NCBI RefSeq assembly: GCF_016785095.1
Contig: NZ_JAEKJB010000008.1
Location: forward strand, 372,001-436,000
From: Alloalcanivorax marinus
GTDB lineage: Bacteria > Pseudomonadota > Gammaproteobacteria > Pseudomonadales > Alcanivoracaceae
Direction: 5' to 3'
DNA: 64,000 bases
The number at the start of each line of letters is the position of its first letter. Positions within the stretch are counted from its first letter, which is position 1. A program made the position numbers and the translations under genes. Below the pieces are notes generated by a model that was not told where the DNA came from, did no database searches, and saw only the letters and a program-made list of their open reading frames with translations. Below, piece after piece: positions 56,727 through 64,000 of this stretch.

Positions 56727-58931
56727 ATGCCCTTGCTCCGATTCCCCGGCGCGGCCCTGGCCACCGGCGCCGCCTGCGTATTCATCCTGCTGTCCGGCTG
56801 CGGCGGCTCAAGCTCCTCCGGCGGGGCGGAACCCGCCCCCGGGGTGGACCTCTCCGGCCTGGATCTGAACACCGCCGAATACTGCGATCTGACCGTTACC
56901 GACCGTTGCCTGTACCCTTTCCCCAACGACTTCTTTACCCGCGCCGACAGCACCACGCCCACCGGCCGACGGGTGAATTTCCAGCCCCAGGCAATGCCGG
57001 TGGCCCAGCCCGTGTCCATTGCCGCCAACCCCTATGCGCCCACCGGCGTGGAGACCACCGAGGCCACGCCCATCGATCCCACCGAGTGGAACCGTAACGA
57101 CGGCTTTTCACCGGGGGCCATGATTCAGACGCGGGTGGCGGATGTGGACCTGGCCGCCAGCGGCGCGGTGGGCATCGGGGATCTGTCCGAGGCCAGGAAT
57201 CCGGACGCGCCGATCCTGGTGCTGGACGCTGAAACCGGCGAGCGGCAACTGATCTGGGCGGAACTGGACGCCAACGCCAGCAGCGACGAGGGTCGGGCGC
57301 TGATCATCCGCCCGGCGAAAAACCTGATCGAAGGACGCACCTATCTGGTGGTACTGCGCAATCTGGTGGACAGCCAGGGCCAGGCCATCGCGGCGACGCC
57401 CCTGTTCAGGGCTTACCGGGACGGGTTGGATACCGGCCAGCCGGTGCTGGAGGCCCGGCGGGACGCCATGAACACCCTGTTCACCACCCTGGAAAGCCAT
57501 GGCATCGAGCGGGACGGGCTGGTGCAGGCCTGGTCGTTCACCGTGGCCAGCCAGAAGAGCCTCACCGAACGGCTGCTGCATATCCGCGACCAGGCCTTCG
57601 CCAGCCTGGGCGGCGGCGCGCCGTCGTTCACCGTGGACGAGGTGGGCGAGAGCATCCAGGGCAGCCCGCGCTCCGGTTTGAGCAGGGGCATCAGCGGAAC
57701 CTTCCAGGTGCCCAACTTCCTGAATCAGGCCGGCGGCGTGCCCGGCTCCCGTTTCCACTATGACGACAACACCGACCCGGATGCCCTGCCCACCCGGTTC
57801 AACGGCGACGATACCGTCACCGCGCGCTTCCGCTGCCAGGTACCGGACACCGCGGTGGCCGACTTCGACGATCCCAACAGCCCGGTGACGCCGGCGCGGG
57901 CGGCGCTCTATGGCCATGGTCTGTTCGGCGAAGGGCCCGGCGGTGAGTTCCGCTCCGGCAACGTGCGCGCCATGCAGACCGAGCACAACATTCTGTTCTG
58001 CGCCACCGACTGGATCGGCATGGCCCAGGAGGATTTCCTGGCCGGGGTGATCCACCGCCTTCTGGCGGACCTGTCGCAGCTGCCCAACCAGCTTGACCGC
58101 AGTCAGCAGGGCCTGCTCAACGCCATGTTCCTGGCCGAACTGCTGCGGCACCCGGACGGCTTTGCCTCTCATCCGGCCTTCCACCATGGACCAGACGATA
58201 CCCTGATCTACGACCCCACCGAGGTGTTCTACGATGGCAATAGCCAGGGCGGCATCCTGGGTGGCGCCCTGGTGGCCACCGCGCCCAATATCCAGCGCGG
58301 CGTACTGGGCGTGCCGGGCAGCAATTACAGTCTGTTGCTACGCCGCTATGGCCCCTTCGCGGAACGTTTCGGGGTGATTCTCTATCAGGCCTATCCCAAT
58401 GAACTGGACCGCAGCCTTACGTTGGGCCTGATGCAAATGCTCTGGGACCGGGCCGAGAACAACGGCTATCTGAGCCACCTGGCCGGTCGCTACCTGCCCG
58501 GCACCCCCACCGGCAAGCGGGTGCTGCTGCATCCGGCCCTGGGCGATCACCTGGTCACGGAATGGAGCGCGGAAATCATGGCCCGCACCATCGGCGCCGC
58601 CATGCACGAGCCCACCGCCCGCCTCGGCGAGCATCCGGACGCCAACCCCTATGTGGACATCGACCGCATCGAGCAATACCCCTACCACGGCCATGCCCTG
58701 ATGGTCTGGGACAGCGGCGACCATGACCCGCTCAGCGGCCACGGCACGCCCTTCGCGCCGCTCACCAACACCGGTCCGGTAGCCGGCGAGGACCCCCACG
58801 AATCGCCGCGCAACACGGTCAGCGCCCGGCTGCAAAAGTCGGAATTCCTGAAATCGTTCGGCGCGGTGGTGGATGTGTGCGGGAACACGCCCTGCTACAG
58901 CGACGACTACACCGGCCTCAGCCGCGACTAG
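56727..58931 (+). CDS. Large hydrolase-like outer-membrane lipoprotein
   Basis: 734-residue exported protein. A signal peptide ends in LLSGC, followed by GGSSSSGGAE, the same style of tether as the two other lipoproteins in this window. YPFPNDFFT lies near the mature N-terminus. A Big/Ig-like segment (about 130-230, LIIRPAKNLIEGRTYLVVLR) is followed by an alpha/beta-hydrolase-like core with YDGNSQGGILGG (S506) as nucleophile elbow and a late HALMVWDSGDHDP that may hold the acid and histidine. It is likely a secreted lipase or esterase of unassigned specificity. Its stop shares CTAG with the convergent MocR gene. Confidence 0.72.
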   Translation: MPLLRFPGAALATGAACVFILLSGCGGSSSSGGAEPAPGVDLSGLDLNTAEYCDLTVTDRCLYPFPNDFFTRADSTTPTGRRVNFQPQAMPVAQPVSIAANPYAPTGVETTEATPIDPTEWNRNDGFSPGAMIQTRVADVDLAASGAVGIGDLSEARNPDAPILVLDAETGERQLIWAELDANASSDEGRALIIRPAKNLIEGRTYLVVLRNLVDSQGQAIAATPLFRAYRDGLDTGQPVLEARRDAMNTLFTTLESHGIERDGLVQAWSFTVASQKSLTERLLHIRDQAFASLGGGAPSFTVDEVGESIQGSPRSGLSRGISGTFQVPNFLNQAGGVPGSRFHYDDNTDPDALPTRFNGDDTVTARFRCQVPDTAVADFDDPNSPVTPARAALYGHGLFGEGPGGEFRSGNVRAMQTEHNILFCATDWIGMAQEDFLAGVIHRLLADLSQLPNQLDRSQQGLLNAMFLAELLRHPDGFASHPAFHHGPDDTLIYDPTEVFYDGNSQGGILGGALVATAPNIQRGVLGVPGSNYSLLLRRYGPFAERFGVILYQAYPNELDRSLTLGLMQMLWDRAENNGYLSHLAGRYLPGTPTGKRVLLHPALGDHLVTEWSAEIMARTIGAAMHEPTARLGEHPDANPYVDIDRIEQYPYHGHALMVWDSGDHDPLSGHGTPFAPLTNTGPVAGEDPHESPRNTVSARLQKSEFLKSFGAVVDVCGNTPCYSDDYTGLSRD

Positions 58932-60376
58932 CGCCGCTTGTTCTCCGCCGCCAGCTCGGCGGCGGTTTCCCCCAGCCAGCACAAGGCCCGGCGCACCTGA
59001 GCGGTGACCGGGCTGCCGGCGTTGAGGCGCAGATAATCAGCGTGCTTGCCATCCAGGGAAAAGACGCCGCCGGGGAACACATGGATGCCACGGGCGGCGG
59101 CGCGCTGGAACAGGGCCCGGGTGTCCACCCGGCCGGGCAGGCGCACCCACAGCACGCAGCCACCGGTGGGTCGGGTCAGCCGGGTGCCGGGCGGGAAACA
59201 GCGGCGCACCTCCCGGGCCATGGCGTCCACCTGTTGTTGCAGATGGCCGCGCAGTTCGCGCAGATGCTGAGCGTAGAAGCCGCTTTCCAGTAGCCGCCCC
59301 ATGACGATCTGCGAGATCGAGGTGGACGTAATGGTGCTCAGTTGCTTGAGTTCCCGGAAGCGCTTCTGGAACCGGCCCGCCGCCGCCCAGCCGATGCGCA
59401 GGCCCGGCATCAGACTCTTGGAAAAGCTGCTGCAATAGAGCACCAGCCCACTGCGATCGAACGCCTTGGCCGGCGGCGCCTGCTCCCGGTAAACGGTATC
59501 GCCCCAAACGTCGTTCTCGATCAGCGGCACCTGGTAGCGTTCGGAGAGCGCCACCAGGGCCGCCTTGCGTTCCAGGCTCATGGTGAAGCCGAGTGGATTC
59601 TGGGCATTGGTGGACACCAGGCAGGCGGCCACGCCACCGCGCCGGAACACCTGTTCCAGGGCACTGAGGCTGATGCCCTGGCGTGGATGAGTGGGCACCT
59701 CCACCACCTTGCGCTGGTGGGTTTCCAGCAGCAGCAGGGCGCCGTAGTAGGTGGGCGATTCCACCACCACGGTATCACCCGGCCGGCTGACGCTGCGCAA
59801 CGCCAGGGACAGCGCCTCCATGGCGCCGCTGGTGACGATGATGTCCTCGGCGGTGACCGGCACCTCGTAGGACAGGCTGCGGCGCGCCAGATGGTGGGTA
59901 AACAGGGGACAGCCGTTGGGGTGCATGTAGTCCCAGGCGTCCAGAGCATGGTGGCGGGTGACATCACGGATGGTGGCCATCACCCGGTCCACCGGCAGCA
60001 CCTCAGGGCCCGGCAGGGCGATGCCCAGCCGTACCATGGCCGGGTCCGCGTGCAGCTCCATGTAATGCAGCACCTGCTCGCTGAGCGACACTTCCACCGG
60101 CAGCAGCGGGTAGCGGGAACCGTCCGGTTCCGGGATGTCGAGGACATCGGAGCTGCGCACATAAACGCCGGATTGGGGGCGGATATCCAGGTAGCCCTCC
60201 GCCTCGAGCTGGCGGTAGCTCTGCATCACGGTATTGACGCTGACCTTGAACAGGGCGCTCATGCGCCGCACCGAAGGCAGTTTCTGCCCCACGGCGAAGG
60301 ACCCGGCACCAATCTGCTCAAGCAGACGGCGGCTGATACGTTCGTAGAGGAACCGGTCGTCGATCACCGGCGACAC
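58928..60376 (-). CDS. MocR-type regulator (GntR DNA-binding domain fused to aminotransferase)
   Basis: 482-residue fusion. An N-terminal GntR winged helix (about 8-75: GQKLPSVRRMSALFKVSVNTVMQSY) is joined to a class I PLP aminotransferase-like domain (about 105-480), with the PLP lysine in YCSSFSKSLMPGLRIGW and the aspartate/asparagine contacts in STNAQNPLG. Such proteins use PLP or amino-compound binding to control neighbouring genes. The start is GTG at 60376; a GTG at 60367 is equally plausible. Candidate targets are the convergent lipoprotein gene or yrfG upstream. Confidence 0.9.
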   Translation of the reverse strand: MSPVIDDRFLYERISRRLLEQIGAGSFAVGQKLPSVRRMSALFKVSVNTVMQSYRQLEAEGYLDIRPQSGVYVRSSDVLDIPEPDGSRYPLLPVEVSLSEQVLHYMELHADPAMVRLGIALPGPEVLPVDRVMATIRDVTRHHALDAWDYMHPNGCPLFTHHLARRSLSYEVPVTAEDIIVTSGAMEALSLALRSVSRPGDTVVVESPTYYGALLLLETHQRKVVEVPTHPRQGISLSALEQVFRRGGVAACLVSTNAQNPLGFTMSLERKAALVALSERYQVPLIENDVWGDTVYREQAPPAKAFDRSGLVLYCSSFSKSLMPGLRIGWAAAGRFQKRFRELKQLSTITSTSISQIVMGRLLESGFYAQHLRELRGHLQQQVDAMAREVRRCFPPGTRLTRPTGGCVLWVRLPGRVDTRALFQRAAARGIHVFPGGVFSLDGKHADYLRLNAGSPVTAQVRRALCWLGETAAELAAENKRR

Positions 60377-60488
60377 CTGTTGTTGTTATCGGAATGACAT
60401 CATTCTGCCCTACCCGGCCCGGTTTGTAACCGCGCCCGGGGCCTTTGTATTTCGGCGACCGCCCCTATATTGCATACTGTGCGCCCTC

Positions 60489-60518
60489 GGTGGATCGCGG
60501 CTGAAGCCGCGATCCACC
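60489..60518. repeat. Perfect 13-bp hairpin with REP core
   Basis: GGTGGATCGCGGC (60489-60501), loop TGAA, GCCGCGATCCACC (60506-60518) form a perfect stem containing the shared 14-mer GCGGCTGAAGCCGC. It lies 21 bp upstream of the yrfG ATG, so it is in that gene's leader. The rest of the 163-bp gap to the MocR gene contains a TATATT-like AT-rich stretch near 60466, which may be the promoter. Confidence 0.8.
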
Positions 60519-60539
60519 GCCCCTGACGCAGGCGAGGCA

Positions 60540-61193
60540 ATGATCGACTGGACCGACATCGACACCGTGCTGCTGGACATGGACGGCACCCTGCTGGACC
60601 TGGCCTTCGACAACTGGTTCTGGCAGTGCCACGTGCCCGAGCAGTACGCACTCAGCCGCGGCCTGGACTACCCGGAGGCGGAGCGCATCCTGCACGACTG
60701 GATCGCCAGCCATCTGGGCACCCTTAACTGGTACTGTCTGGATTTCTGGACCCGCGAGCTGAACCTGAACATCGCCGACCTGAAACGCGCGGCGGCCCAT
60801 CGCATCAGCGTGCGCCCCGGCGCCGAAGCGTTCCTGGCGGCCCTGGCGGACAGCCCGCGACGCGTGATCATGGTCACCAACGCCCACCGCCAGGCCCTGG
60901 AGCTGAAGCTGGCGCGCACCGGTATCGACCGCTATTTCGATGCGCTGGTGTCCAGCCACGATTACGGGCACCCCAAGGAAGCCCAGGATTTCTGGCACCG
61001 GCTGCGCGACGCCCACCCGTTCGACCCGGAACGGGCCCTGCTGGTGGACGATTCCCTGCCGGTGCTGCACTCCGGGCGACGGTACGGCCTGGGCCATCTG
61101 GCCAGCATCCGGCAGCCGGACTCCAGCCTGCCGGCGCGGGCCGACACCGACCCGTTCCCGGCCATCGACGACTTCCTGCGGGTGCTGCCATGA
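60540..61193 (+). CDS. yrfG: YrfG-type GMP/IMP nucleotidase (HAD family)
   Basis: 217-residue HAD phosphatase. DTVLLDMDGTLLDL carries the nucleophile and general acid, MVTNAH is motif II, and LLVDDSLPVL is the metal-binding motif IV. E. coli YrfG dephosphorylates GMP and IMP. Its stop overlaps the hslR start by 4 bp (ATGA). The order yrfG-hslR-hslO is the same as in E. coli and Pseudomonas. Confidence 0.94.
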   Translation: MIDWTDIDTVLLDMDGTLLDLAFDNWFWQCHVPEQYALSRGLDYPEAERILHDWIASHLGTLNWYCLDFWTRELNLNIADLKRAAAHRISVRPGAEAFLAALADSPRRVIMVTNAHRQALELKLARTGIDRYFDALVSSHDYGHPKEAQDFWHRLRDAHPFDPERALLVDDSLPVLHSGRRYGLGHLASIRQPDSSLPARADTDPFPAIDDFLRVLP

Positions 61194-61585
61194 GCGACGG
61201 CACCCGCGTCGATTCCTGGCTGTGGGCGGCCCGCTTCTTCAAGACCCGGGGGCAGGCCAAGCAGGCCATCGAGGGCGGCAAGGTGCAAGTGGATGGCGCC
61301 AAGGCCAAGCCCAGCAAGGCAGTGCAGCCGGGCAGCGTGCTTACCATCCGCAAGGGCGACATCCAATGGACGGTGGTGGTGGAGGGCCTGAGCAACAAGC
61401 GCGGCCCGGCCAGCGCCGCCCAGCAATTGTACCGGGAGACCGAGGACAGCATCGCCCTGCGCGAGCAGGGCGCCGAGCGCCGCCGCCTGGCGCGCCTGGC
61501 CGCCCCGATCCCCGACCACAAACCAAGCAAGAAGGAGCGCCGCGACCTGGCGCGCTTCCGACGTGACCATGAAGGTGAACTGTGA
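61190..61585 (+). CDS. hslR: HslR (Hsp15), ribosome-associated S4-domain protein
   Basis: 131-residue RNA-binding heat-shock protein that rescues 50S subunits carrying a blocked nascent chain. The S4 domain occupies about 6-70: [20 protein letters not shown] and [16 protein letters not shown]. The C-terminal third is basic and helical ([21 protein letters not shown]). It overlaps both neighbours by 4 bp (ATGA at each junction side, GTGA with hslO). Confidence 0.96.
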   Translation: MSDGTRVDSWLWAARFFKTRGQAKQAIEGGKVQVDGAKAKPSKAVQPGSVLTIRKGDIQWTVVVEGLSNKRGPASAAQQLYRETEDSIALREQGAERRRLARLAAPIPDHKPSKKERRDLARFRRDHEGEL

Positions 61586-62457
61586 CCGACAACCCGGCAG
61601 CCGACCAAAAGCAACGCTTCCTGTTTCCCGATTCCGATATCCGTGGCGAGCTGGTGCGCCTGGAGCGCAGCCTGGCCGAGGTGCTCGGCGCCCATGACTA
61701 TCCCATGGTCGTACAGGGGCTGGTGGGCGAGGCGGTGGCCGCCGTGGCGCTGCTCACCGGCACCCTCAAGTTCGAGGGCCGGCTGAGCCTGCAGGCCCAG
61801 GGCCGTGGCCCGGTGTCCCTGCTGCTCGCCGAGTGCACCCATGACGGCCAGCTACGCGCCCTGGCCCGCCACGACGAGCGGGCCGCCGACTGCCCGGCCA
61901 CGGTCACCGATCTGATCGGCGACGGCACCATGGTGATCACCATCACCCCGGCCCGGGGCCGCCAGTACCAGGGCATCGTGCCCCTGGAGGGCGACACCCT
62001 GGCACGCTGCCTGGAAGGCTACTTCCAGCAGTCCGAACAATTGCCCACGCGACTGTGGCTGGCCGCCGGCAACGGCCGGGCGGCGGGCATGCTTCTGCAG
62101 CGCCTGCCGGACCGCGCCGCCGGCAATGAGCACAACGCCGAACACTGGCGGCACCTGGAGACCCTGGCGGATACCCTGACCATGGAGGAGCTGCTGGACC
62201 TGGATACCGAGACGGTATTGCGCCGGCTGTTCCATGAAACCCCACCCCGGCTGCCCACCCCACAGGGGCTGCGTTTCGGCTGCACCTGCTCCCGGGAACG
62301 CACCCGCGACGCCCTGCTGTCGCTGGGCGCCGCCGAGCTTCGCCAGCTTCTCAAGGAAGATGGCGAAGCCACCCTGACCTGCGATTTCTGCCTTTCCCGG
62401 GAGCACTTCGACGCCGTGGATCTGGCCGAACTGGTCCGCGAAGCGGAAACCCGATAA
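61582..62457 (+). CDS. hslO: HslO (Hsp33), redox-regulated chaperone
   Basis: 291-residue holdase activated by oxidative and heat stress. The zinc-binding redox switch is intact at the C-terminus: [16 protein letters not shown] and [12 protein letters not shown] give the CXCX(n)CXXC set. The N-terminal fold includes [17 protein letters not shown]. The GTG start overlaps the hslR stop (GTGA). pckA follows after 100 bp with its own promoter. Confidence 0.97.
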   Translation: MTDNPAADQKQRFLFPDSDIRGELVRLERSLAEVLGAHDYPMVVQGLVGEAVAAVALLTGTLKFEGRLSLQAQGRGPVSLLLAECTHDGQLRALARHDERAADCPATVTDLIGDGTMVITITPARGRQYQGIVPLEGDTLARCLEGYFQQSEQLPTRLWLAAGNGRAAGMLLQRLPDRAAGNEHNAEHWRHLETLADTLTMEELLDLDTETVLRRLFHETPPRLPTPQGLRFGCTCSRERTRDALLSLGAAELRQLLKEDGEATLTCDFCLSREHFDAVDLAELVREAETR

Positions 62458-62478
62458 CCCCGGCGGCACGGGCCCGGG

Positions 62479-62503
62479 GCGGCGTCGCCAGCGGGCCGCT
62501 TTT
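62479..62503 (+). terminator. Weak terminator candidate after hslO
   Basis: GCGGC (62479-62483) and GCCGC (62495-62499) form a short stem with an 11-nt loop, followed by TTTT. It lies 21 bp after the hslO stop and directly upstream of the pckA promoter candidate. Confidence 0.4.
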
Positions 62504-62513
62504 CTGTCATAAT
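62485..62513 (+). promoter_or_regulatory. Candidate pckA promoter
   Basis: TCGCCA (62485-62490), a 17-bp spacer and CATAAT (62508-62513). The predicted start near 62520 gives a leader of about 38 nt. It overlaps the weak hslO terminator. Confidence 0.45.
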
Positions 62514-62557
62514 CGCGCGCCTGTCAGCGTAGCCAGGCGGAAAGCCCAGGAAGAACC

Positions 62558-64000
62558 ATGACCAATCCTATGACCTATAACGATCTCAGCCCGGCACAGC
62601 TCGTTGAGCTGGCCATTCAGCGCAACGAGGGTCGCCTCTCCGATAGCGGCGCCCTGGTGGTGGAAACCGGCCACCGTACCGGCCGTTCCCCCATGGACCG
62701 CTTCATCGTCGATGAGCCCAGCACCAGTGAGCACATTCACTGGGGCCCCATCAACCGCCCGTTCGAGGCGGACAAGTTCGACGCGCTGTGGGATCGGGTC
62801 GCGGCCTTCGCCGCCGAGGACGACACCTTCGTCTCCCACCTGCATGTGGGCGCCGACGCCGACCATTACCTGCCGGTCAAGGTCACCGCCCAGACCGCCT
62901 GGCACAATCTGTTCGCCAACACCCTGTTCATCCGCCCGGACAAGTACAACCCGCGCGCCAAGGAAGAATGGCAGATCCTGCACGCGGTGAACTTTCAGTG
63001 CGACCCGGAGCGCGACGGCACCAACTCCGACGGCTGCGTGATCTTCAACTTCGCCCAGCGCAAGATCCTGATCGCCGGCATGCGCTACGCCGGGGAGATG
63101 AAGAAGGCCATGTTCTCGGCGCAGAATTTCCTGCTGCCGGAAAAAGACGTGCTGCCAATGCACTGCTCCGCCAACGTCGGCGAGAACGGCGACGTGGCCC
63201 TGTTCTTCGGCCTGTCCGGTACCGGCAAGACCACCCTGTCCGCCGACCCGGCCCGTTACCTGATCGGTGACGACGAGCACGGCTGGGGCAAGGACGTGGT
63301 GTTCAACATCGAAGGCGGCTGCTACGCCAAGTGCATCGACCTGAGCCAGAAGAACGAGCCGATCATCTGGGACGCGATCCGCTTCGGCGCGGTGCTGGAA
63401 AACGTGATCCTCAACGAGGAAACCCGGGTGCCGGACTACAACGATGTGTCGTTGACCGAGAACACCCGCGCCGCCTATCCGCTGGAAAACGTGGAAAAGC
63501 GCGTGATCGAGAACCACGCCGGCGAACCCAAGCACGTGATCTTCCTGACCTGTGACCTGACCGGGGTGCTGCCGCCGGTATCACGGCTCACCCACGAAGG
63601 CGCCGCCTACCACTTCCTGAGCGGCTACACCGCCCTGGTGGGTTCCACCGAGGTGGGCGCCGGCAAGGGCATCAAGAGCACCTTCTCCACCTGCTTCGGC
63701 GCCCCCTTCTTCCCGCGCCGCGCCGGCGAATACGCCGAGCTGCTGATCAAGCGGGTCAAGGAATTCGGCTCCAAGGTCTACCTGGTCAACACCGGCTGGA
63801 CCGGCGGCCCCTACGGTGAAGGCGAGCGTTTCAGCATCCCCACCACCCGCGGCGTGATCGATGCCATCCTCAGCGGTGAGCTGGACGAGGCGGAAACCGA
63901 GCACCTGGACATCATCAACCTGGACGTGCCCAAAAGCGTGCCCGGCGTGGACGACAAACTGCTCCAGCCCAAGGCCACCTGGGCCAACCCGGAGAACTAC
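62558..64000 (+). CDS. pckA: ATP-dependent phosphoenolpyruvate carboxykinase (partial, C-terminus beyond window)
   Basis: The first 481 codons of a protein usually about 510-540 long; the frame is open to the right edge. It makes PEP from oxaloacetate for gluconeogenesis. Visible motifs: [17 protein letters not shown] (N-terminal substrate site), the kinase-1a P-loop GLSGTGKTT (about 218-226), kinase-2 [21 protein letters not shown], and [15 protein letters not shown]. The ATG at 62558 has CAGGAAGAA upstream. The position next to hslO is as in E. coli and Pseudomonas. Confidence 0.98.
   Translation, partial: MTNPMTYNDLSPAQLVELAIQRNEGRLSDSGALVVETGHRTGRSPMDRFIVDEPSTSEHIHWGPINRPFEADKFDALWDRVAAFAAEDDTFVSHLHVGADADHYLPVKVTAQTAWHNLFANTLFIRPDKYNPRAKEEWQILHAVNFQCDPERDGTNSDGCVIFNFAQRKILIAGMRYAGEMKKAMFSAQNFLLPEKDVLPMHCSANVGENGDVALFFGLSGTGKTTLSADPARYLIGDDEHGWGKDVVFNIEGGCYAKCIDLSQKNEPIIWDAIRFGAVLENVILNEETRVPDYNDVSLTENTRAAYPLENVEKRVIENHAGEPKHVIFLTCDLTGVLPPVSRLTHEGAAYHFLSGYTALVGSTEVGAGKGIKSTFSTCFGAPFFPRRAGEYAELLIKRVKEFGSKVYLVNTGWTGGPYGEGERFSIPTTRGVIDAILSGELDEAETEHLDIINLDVPKSVPGVDDKLLQPKATWANPENY

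Overview
The window is a GC-rich chromosomal segment of a gammaproteobacterium of the Pseudomonadales type. Gene content and order follow, from memory of Pseudomonas, the chromosomal run hflC-hflK-hflX-hfq-miaA-mutL-amiB-tsaE-nnr-queG-orn-rsgA-rhodanese-psd-serB-fimX-parC-parE-yqiA-cpdA-DUF1249-nudF-thiC-tolC-waaA. This is followed by a second conserved group, yrfG-hslR-hslO-pckA. Ser-rich outer-membrane lipoproteins with a 'CGGDSSSSS' tether, and the mixture of families, suggest an Alcanivorax/Alloalcanivorax-like marine bacterium. That is an inference, not a proof. No tRNA, rRNA, phage, IS or CRISPR was found.

Layout. 1-2074 (minus): a two-component system, with a membrane hybrid histidine kinase overlapping a response regulator cut by the left edge. 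2470-12854 (minus): the hfl/hfq/miaA/mutL/amiB/tsaE/nnr cluster, with many stop-start overlaps. 12936-19749: an EamA transporter, queG, a cytochrome c / cytochrome b561 pair, orn, rsgA, a rhodanese and psd. 19913-27816: enoyl-CoA hydratase, an ATP-grasp ligase, a YtjB-like membrane protein, serB, and the FimX-type c-di-GMP protein with a PilZ-like partner. 27904-30481: efp with both of its lysine-34 modification enzymes, EpmB and EpmA. 30675-36363 (minus): a hydrolase, a penicillin-acylase-family lipoprotein, an AraC regulator, CvfB and DUF2058. 36529-42512: an outer-membrane barrel, an acyltransferase, parC and parE. 42603-51772: yqiA, an Na/Pi cotransporter, cpdA, DUF1249, nudF, thiC, tolC and waaA. 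51912-64000: an FAD oxidoreductase and aldo/keto reductase pair, two large hydrolase-like lipoproteins, a MocR regulator, yrfG-hslR-hslO, and pckA cut by the right edge.

The coding content is mostly conserved housekeeping. The least explained material is intergenic. Five gene junctions carry inverted repeats whose arms are built from iterated seven-base words, with a different word at different loci. These lie at orn/rsgA, epmA/hydrolase, yqiA/parE, parE/parC and waaA/FAD oxidoreductase. Separately there are REP/REPIN-like elements with the core GCGGCTGAAGCCGC, a perfect 26-bp inverted repeat with an inner hairpin after psd, and a MITE-like 124-bp element after the aldo/keto reductase. Every convergent gene junction in the window either overlaps or nearly abuts (six of ten) or carries one of these large inverted repeats (four of ten by strict repeat families, plus the MITE with a terminator; see findings). 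The heptad elements are the best candidate for something undescribed.
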